DNA of 25,374 bases. Source: a virus. Below, in pieces: positions 22,150 through 25,374 of this stretch. The DNA lies in the IMG/VR virus record IMGVR_UViG_3300047408_000278, positions 1 to 25,374 of that record; one strand, 5' to 3'. Made by a program: the position numbers and the translations under genes. Under the pieces are notes generated by a model that made no database searches, had not been told where the DNA came from, and saw nothing but the letters and a program-made list of their open reading frames with translations. Position 1 is the first letter of the stretch. Every line of letters starts with the position of its first letter.

Positions 22150-22250
22150 GAATTACCGAGCGGGTGTGGGAATCGATTGAAAACTCACATAACCGAATGG
22201 ATCTGGTGACAGAAGCCCTGACACACGGTGTCGGGCTTATTCTCTTTTTT
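22147..22250 (+). ncRNA. Candidate structured RNA, unit D
   Basis: GGAGAAT (22147-22153) pairs with ATTCTCT (22239-22245; one wobble) just before six T. Inside are a TGTGGG/CTCACA arm (22165-22170 with 22184-22189) and a strong AGCCC-bulge-GACAC/GTGTC-GGGCT hairpin (22214-22237). The first ~30 bases (GGAGAATTACCGAGCGG) look like the start of a serine tRNA, but there is no T-arm, no foldable anticodon stem and no CCA, so a working tRNA is rejected; a tRNA-derived origin is possible. The unit ends 27 bases before the gene at 22277 and may act as its leader. Confidence 0.55.
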
Positions 22251-22276
22251 CTTTTTTCTAACTAAAGGAGATAATT

Positions 22277-22708
22277 ATGGGTGAAAGAATTGATCGTTGG
22301 AAGAAATATGTTGCAGATAATGAAGTTAATAAAAAAGTAAAGAGTCATTTTGAAACACATAAAGAGCTATATCTTCGTGTTGCTGGTGGAGTCGCAATCG
22401 CAGGAATTACAGCTATTGTAATGAGAGATCGTCACGCCAATCTTCTTAAAGGATTGGATGGGCCCACAGGGGCTACCGTGCGTTCTCTTAACTTTTTTTC
22501 TAAAGGTGGAGATATTGTAACTACTGTTCATAATGGTGGAAGAGGACATCCCGGATTTAGAGTTCATAATTTCGAACACAATTTGGATTTTGATACGCAA
22601 GGAATAGCAGCAAGAACATTCAGCATCCCGGAAAATGTAATGTCAATGCATCTCAACAAGAAAATTCCTGATGCATATGGATTACATTTCGATCGAATCA
22701 TATCATAA
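22277..22708 (+). CDS. Membrane-associated protein of unknown function
   Basis: This 143-residue protein has a charged N-terminal helix (GERIDRWKKYVADNEVNKKV), one weak membrane segment (LRVAGGVAIAGITAIVM, about residues 33-49), then a soluble part with GPTGATVRSLNFFSKGGDIV and TVHNGGRGHPGFRVHNFEHN, rich in Asn, Gly and His. AAAGGAGATAATT precedes the ATG. It is the first gene of a run of small membrane-protein genes and follows RNA unit D. I do not recognise the family. Confidence 0.68.
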   Translation: MGERIDRWKKYVADNEVNKKVKSHFETHKELYLRVAGGVAIAGITAIVMRDRHANLLKGLDGPTGATVRSLNFFSKGGDIVTTVHNGGRGHPGFRVHNFEHNLDFDTQGIAARTFSIPENVMSMHLNKKIPDAYGLHFDRIIS

Positions 22709-22731
22709 CTTTTTAACTCAAGGAGGAAGTA

Positions 22732-22896
22732 ATGGATGAGAAGCGACTTCTCGATAAGACAATCAACGATCTCACCGTCAGGGACGGTATCAAGCTATAT
22801 TTCATCTTTTCGCTCGCCACAAGTGTGGCCTATATCATGACACATTCAAAGCCCAAATTCACGTACACCCCGAATCCTCAACCAAAGGTTAACTAA
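22732..22896 (+). CDS. Short membrane-anchored peptide (54 residues)
   Basis: This short frame has a strong ribosome site, AAGGAGGAAGTA, before the ATG. The protein reads MDEKRLLDKTINDLTVRDG, then IKLYFIFSLATSVAYIM (a likely membrane segment, residues 20-36) and a polar tail, THSKPKFTYTPNPQPKVN. Its stop overlaps the next ATG by one base (TAATG), which signals a shared operon. No family was recognised. Confidence 0.65.
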   Translation: MDEKRLLDKTINDLTVRDGIKLYFIFSLATSVAYIMTHSKPKFTYTPNPQPKVN

Positions 22897-23033
22897 TGGC
22901 TACGTACAACGTATATACTAATCCGCCCAAATCCTATGGATGCATGAGCTTTCTGTTTGATATTTTGATGGTATGTCTTACTGGAGGGCTTTGGCTCATT
23001 TGGATATTTGTAAGGGAGATGCGTAAAAGGTGA
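22896..23033 (+). CDS. Short hydrophobic membrane peptide (45 residues)
   Basis: This 45-residue frame starts at the TAATG overlap and reads MATYNVYTNPPKSYGCM, then a hydrophobic stretch SFLFDILMVCLTGGLWLIWI (residues 18-37) and a basic end, FVREMRKR. That is a single membrane helix with the positive end inside. It ends in a GTGA overlap with the next gene, so it is translationally coupled on both sides. The layout resembles short phage membrane peptides but no named family is clear. Confidence 0.65.
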   Translation: MATYNVYTNPPKSYGCMSFLFDILMVCLTGGLWLIWIFVREMRKR

Positions 23034-23782
23034 TAAATCTGACTCACATGTCAGGAGCATTCGGAAAAGGTATCAAAGGAAATTCCCCGATAATTCTTTC
23101 TGTCGCTGCTGGAGTTGGAGTCATCACAACTGCATATTTGACAGGAATAGCTTCATATCAAGCGGCGAAACTAATCAAAGCCAAGGAAGATGTGGACGGA
23201 ACACCCACTGACCGAAAGCAACGACTAATAGAACGGACGAAACTTGTCTGGAAGCTTTATATTCCCGCCGGACTTTCCACCGTCTCAACCATCGGATGCA
23301 TTGCCGGAGCGAACAGAGTCAGTTACAAAAGGACAATGGCCGCTACGACTGCACTCGCTTTCACTGAACGAGCGTACACTGAATATCGAGATAAGGTTAT
23401 CGAGGAATACGGTGCGCGTAAAGATCAGGCCATTCGAGATAAAGTTATCTCTGATCAAGTAAAGGAGAGTGCGCCTTCTCACGAGGTGCTGGTAACTGGT
23501 CCTGGTGATATTTTGTGCTGCGAGTTGTTCACCATGCGATATTTCAAAAGTGACATGGAGACATTGCGTAGATCTGTGAACAACATCAACGCCAAGATGA
23601 TGACACATGATTATCAAACGCTGAACGACTTCTATTACATGGTCAAGTTACCGTATACGTCCGAATCAGGTCGAATAGGATGGGAATCTTCAAAGCTAAT
23701 GGATTTGATATTCTCTACGACGTTAACTGAAGATGGACGTCCTTGTATAACGTTCGAATACAACTACACAAAGATATTATAG
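23030..23782 (+). CDS. DUF6353-type phage membrane protein
   Basis: This 250-residue protein has two membrane segments, IILSVAAGVGVITTAYLTGI (about residues 21-40) and LYIPAGLSTVSTIGCIAGAN (about 76-95), a long helix with ALAFTERAYTEYRDKVIEEY, and a conserved soluble end: CCELFTMRYFKSDMETLRRS, LNDFYYMVKLPYTSESGRIGW-like residues and LTEDGRPCITFEYNY. This is the pattern I know as DUF6353, found in phages of Gram-positive bacteria with no known function. The GTG at 23030 overlaps the previous gene by 4 bases; the ATG at 23048 is an alternative. The membrane topology puts a large C-terminal domain on one side. Confidence 0.78.
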   Translation: MINLTHMSGAFGKGIKGNSPIILSVAAGVGVITTAYLTGIASYQAAKLIKAKEDVDGTPTDRKQRLIERTKLVWKLYIPAGLSTVSTIGCIAGANRVSYKRTMAATTALAFTERAYTEYRDKVIEEYGARKDQAIRDKVISDQVKESAPSHEVLVTGPGDILCCELFTMRYFKSDMETLRRSVNNINAKMMTHDYQTLNDFYYMVKLPYTSESGRIGWESSKLMDLIFSTTLTEDGRPCITFEYNYTKIL

Positions 23783-23858
23783 GAGGTGATGCGAAGGACA
23801 AACAACGTCCTGTACGGCGGCCTAGACCTTTGCCGCACGACGAATCGGAGAAGAAAGA
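23781..23858 (+). other. Leader with orphan perfect Shine-Dalgarno sequence
   Basis: AGGAGGTGAT (23781-23790) is a perfect match to the 16S rRNA 3' end but has no start codon at a usable distance: ATG 23789 is only 2 bases away and opens a 51-codon frame of unconvincing composition. Two short hairpins follow (AGGAC/GTCCT and GCGGC/GCCGC). The next real gene starts at 23859 with its own site. Confidence 0.4.
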
Positions 23859-24416
23859 GTGCAGAAAGCACTGTGCTTAGCCTTGGCAGTGGGTGTCGCT
23901 GCCTTTGTCCCTACTCCAGTATCAGCTCAGAGCATTACTTCTGACCCAACTACTACGGATATTCCGAACGTCACTGTTGCAGTTACAATCCCTACTACGA
24001 CTACCATTCCGCCAACCACAACTACCACCATGGCGCCGACAACTACAGTGCCAGCAGTCGATCCAGCGGTGGTCAACTACGTGTTACGAACCACTCCACC
24101 AAAGGAATTGATTGAGTATTACTGGCGAGATACACCAGATGTGAGCACAATGCTCAGAATTGCTGGTCATGAATCAGGCCTCGGAAAGAGAAAACGTGAC
24201 GGTACCATTGTCACATTCGAGGCTTGTGCAGCAGATAATCCCGGTTCATCAGCAGCCGGGCTTTTCCAGACGATGGGATTTCACAAAGCTCTAGCAGAAA
24301 GCATGGGTCTTTCGTGGGCCAACATAGCAGGTCCCGATTGTCTGGATGACGTTCTTTTAGCAAAGCAATTATACAATCATGGCAAGGGTTTGGGGAATTG
24401 GAAGGGGGCTTACTAG
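23859..24416 (+). CDS. Secreted lysozyme-like / transglycosylase-like enzyme
   Basis: This 185-residue protein starts with GTG behind CGGAGAAGAAAG. Residues 1-23 are a signal peptide (MQKALCLALAVGVAAFVPTP, then VSA before QS, a good signal peptidase I site). Residues 26-68 are a Thr/Pro-rich linker. Residues ~95-185 look like a lysozyme-superfamily domain: MLRIAGHESGLGKRKRDG, with Glu105 as the likely catalytic acid, NPGSSAAGLFQTMGFHKAL in the typical 'S..GLFQ' place, and Cys123/Cys161 that could form a disulfide. It would cut peptidoglycan from outside the membrane. It could serve lysis without a holin, host-wall remodelling, or exclusion. The domain seems short and may lack the last helices. 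Confidence 0.75.
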   Translation: MQKALCLALAVGVAAFVPTPVSAQSITSDPTTTDIPNVTVAVTIPTTTTIPPTTTTTMAPTTTVPAVDPAVVNYVLRTTPPKELIEYYWRDTPDVSTMLRIAGHESGLGKRKRDGTIVTFEACAADNPGSSAAGLFQTMGFHKALAESMGLSWANIAGPDCLDDVLLAKQLYNHGKGLGNWKGAY

Positions 24417-24445
24417 TTCGCCATTAAAACAATCATTGTAATGGA
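24417..24445 (+). promoter_or_regulatory. Conserved promoter-like element, copy 7
   Basis: TTCGC at 24417, ACA at 24429 and TGTAAT at 24437 (one change), followed by GGA. The spacing is again identical. It lies right after the stop of the secreted enzyme gene and precedes structured unit E. Confidence 0.78.
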
Positions 24446-24514
24446 GGAGAGTGAGCTCGAGTTTTATTGACTCGATGAAAGGTGGAATCCCAAGAACTCT
24501 CCTCCATTTTTTTT
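24443..24514 (+). ncRNA. Candidate structured RNA, unit E
   Basis: GGAGGAGAGT (24443-24452) pairs perfectly with ACTCTCCTCC (24496-24505); with the last two promoter bases the match is 12 of 12. It is followed by A and eight T (24507-24514). An inner arm TCGAGT/ACTCGA (24457-24462 with 24470-24475) has a 7-base loop. The outer helix has the strongest terminator-like character of the five units. The gene at 24531 begins 16 bases after the T-tract. Confidence 0.65.
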
Positions 24515-24530
24515 CTCAGAAAGGAACCAA

Positions 24531-24965
24531 ATGCTAGTCCGTGAAATCAAATACGATAATTTTGACGGTGAAGAAGAAACAGGTAAGTATTATTTTCATA
24601 TGACTCGTACAGAATGGATCGAGTTGAACGCAGAATATGAAGGTGGTTTGGATGGCGCCTTCAAGAGACTTTCTGAGACAAAAGATCTCAAGGGAATCAT
24701 TACTCTATTGAGAACAATCATTCTCAAATCATACGGCATTAAATCAGATGATGGCAAACGATTCATCAAGAATGACAAAGTTCGTGAGGATTTCACTCAG
24801 GAACCAGCGTATGACGTTTTGTTCATGGATCTAGCCACAAACGAGGATGCAGGTCTTAATTTCATTAGAGGACTTATGCCAAAAGACTTGTTGCCAGAAC
24901 TGGACAAGGAAATAGCTAAGGCTAAAACAGCTGCAGCACTCAGTGTCGTGGAACCCAAGGAGTAA
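24531..24965 (+). CDS. Conserved phage protein, tail-assembly-chaperone-like
   Basis: This 144-residue protein reads MLVREIKYDNFDGEEETGKY, YFHMTRTEWIELNAEYEGGL, IITLLRTIILKSYGIKSDDG, KRFIKNDKVREDFTQEPAYD and VLFMDLATNEDAGLNFIRGL. This set of blocks (beta start, 'T..E...L......G', 'I..L..IILKSYG.KS.DG.RF.K', 'F.QT.AY...FM.LATD...A..F..G..P') is one I associate with small proteins of Gram-positive siphoviruses, often labelled tail assembly chaperone; the assignment is not firm. It is unusual to find it outside the tail module, behind its own promoter element. AGAAAGGAACC precedes the ATG. Confidence 0.62.
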   Translation: MLVREIKYDNFDGEEETGKYYFHMTRTEWIELNAEYEGGLDGAFKRLSETKDLKGIITLLRTIILKSYGIKSDDGKRFIKNDKVREDFTQEPAYDVLFMDLATNEDAGLNFIRGLMPKDLLPELDKEIAKAKTAAALSVVEPKE

Positions 24966-24966
24966 T

Positions 24967-25374
24967 ATGGATTATCGAGGCAACACTGATAAAGGAAGAG
25001 AAGAAAAAAAACCAGAGAAGCAAATCGAAAGAGTTGTAACTGGAGAAGTTATTCAGAAGCCGAAGGGCATTGGCCGGAAGTTCAGGGATATTTTCCTCGG
25101 TGGAGATTTGAGGGCTTCTACACGATTTGTTGTTGGAGACGTTCTTCTTCCTGCTCTAAGAAATCTAATCGTTGATATGACCTCGAAGGGTATTGAAAAG
25201 ATCGTGTATGGCGATTCAGTATATACTCGTCGTCCTACAGAGTATCGTCCAAGAGTGTCATACAATAACCCAATTTTGAGGGATCCAAGAGATCCAAGAT
25301 CTAGAGCGTTTCTCCCAGATCAACCGAGTCCATATCGTGTAGTGAGGCGAGAGAGCAACGATTTCATTCTAGCA
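24967..25374 (+). CDS. Conserved phage protein of unknown function, N-terminal part (3' truncated)
   Basis: The frame runs open from ATG 24967 to the window end (136 residues so far). It begins one base after the previous stop (TAATATG), so it is translationally coupled to it. Residues 1-30 are charged (MDYRGNTDKGREEKKPEKQI, then ERVVTGEVIQKPK); then IGRKFRDIFLGGDLRASTRF and VVGDVLLPALRNLIVDMTSK form a helical core, followed by GIEKIVYGD, a Tyr/Arg/Pro-rich stretch and RDPRDPRSRAFLPDQPSPYR. The 'VVTG.V..KKK..GRKF...F.GGD...V......DVL.PA....I.D....GIE...YG' pattern suggests a conserved phage family with no known role. No ribosome site is obvious besides coupling. Confidence 0.7.
   Translation, partial: MDYRGNTDKGREEKKPEKQIERVVTGEVIQKPKGIGRKFRDIFLGGDLRASTRFVVGDVLLPALRNLIVDMTSKGIEKIVYGDSVYTRRPTEYRPRVSYNNPILRDPRDPRSRAFLPDQPSPYRVVRRESNDFILA

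Noticed and set aside
22147-22250. Serine tRNA gene
   Set aside because: The start looks right, but no anticodon stem, T-arm or CCA can be formed.
22890-22925. Further promoter copy around ACAACGTATATACT (22906-22919)
   Set aside because: It resembles copy 5 in part but lacks TTCGC, lies inside a coupled gene and has no TATAAT.
23789-23944. Small gene starting at ATG 23789
   Set aside because: The start is only 2 bases from the Shine-Dalgarno sequence, the product is Arg/Ser/Cys-rich without pattern, and it overlaps the signal-peptide gene in another frame.

Overview
The window is a contiguous piece of a tailed-phage (siphovirus-type) genome. Every recognisable gene is on the + strand, packed tightly with ATGA/GTGA-type overlaps and strong AGGAGG-like ribosome binding sites. 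The gene families (HK97-type portal, protease and capsid; Dit; ReqiPepy6 Gp37-like tail protein; DUF6353; a long tape measure) and an Amidase_2 endolysin point to a phage of a Gram-positive host. An actinobacterial host is most likely from the style of the proteins (Thr/Pro-rich secreted lysozyme-like enzyme, proline-rich single-pass membrane protein), but this is inference. Base composition is AT-leaning. No integrase, repressor, replication gene, tRNA or CRISPR array is visible.

Region 1 (1-2898) holds tail-tip or fibre proteins (a truncated lectin-like protein, a collagen-stalk fibre, a small structural protein and a second fibre with a related tip) and an amidase endolysin. Region 2 (2915-9998) is packaging and head: a small-terminase-like protein, an HNH nuclease, a small acidic protein with a CW_7 motif, a head-tail connector, large terminase, portal, and a protease-major capsid fusion with a good internal ribosome binding site. 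Two small proteins carrying the same N-terminal HHGVRGM(K/R)WGVRR tag flank the terminase gene. Region 3 (10016-19892) is neck and tail: connectors, two paralogous major tail proteins separated by the tail assembly chaperone, a gp10-like protein, a 1545-residue tape measure with 57-residue hydrophobic repeats, Dit, and a Gp37-like tail protein.

Region 4 (19902-25374) is an accessory region of small, often membrane-spanning proteins. It contains the most unusual signal in the window: seven clear copies (and one degraded one) of a ~29-bp promoter-like element, TTCGC-N7-ACA-N5-TATAAT-GRG, with identical internal spacing. Two copies directly precede small genes. The other five are each followed by a 50-104 nt segment whose first bases (the purine run right after TATAAT) pair with the bases just before a T-tract. 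The pairing is kept while the sequence changes between units, and one unit folds on paper into a fully packed four-way junction. This looks like a family of phage-encoded small structured RNAs or attenuating leaders driven by a dedicated, non-sigma70-like promoter. Three of these five lie immediately upstream of genes.

All family assignments come from reading motifs by eye; no database search was run.
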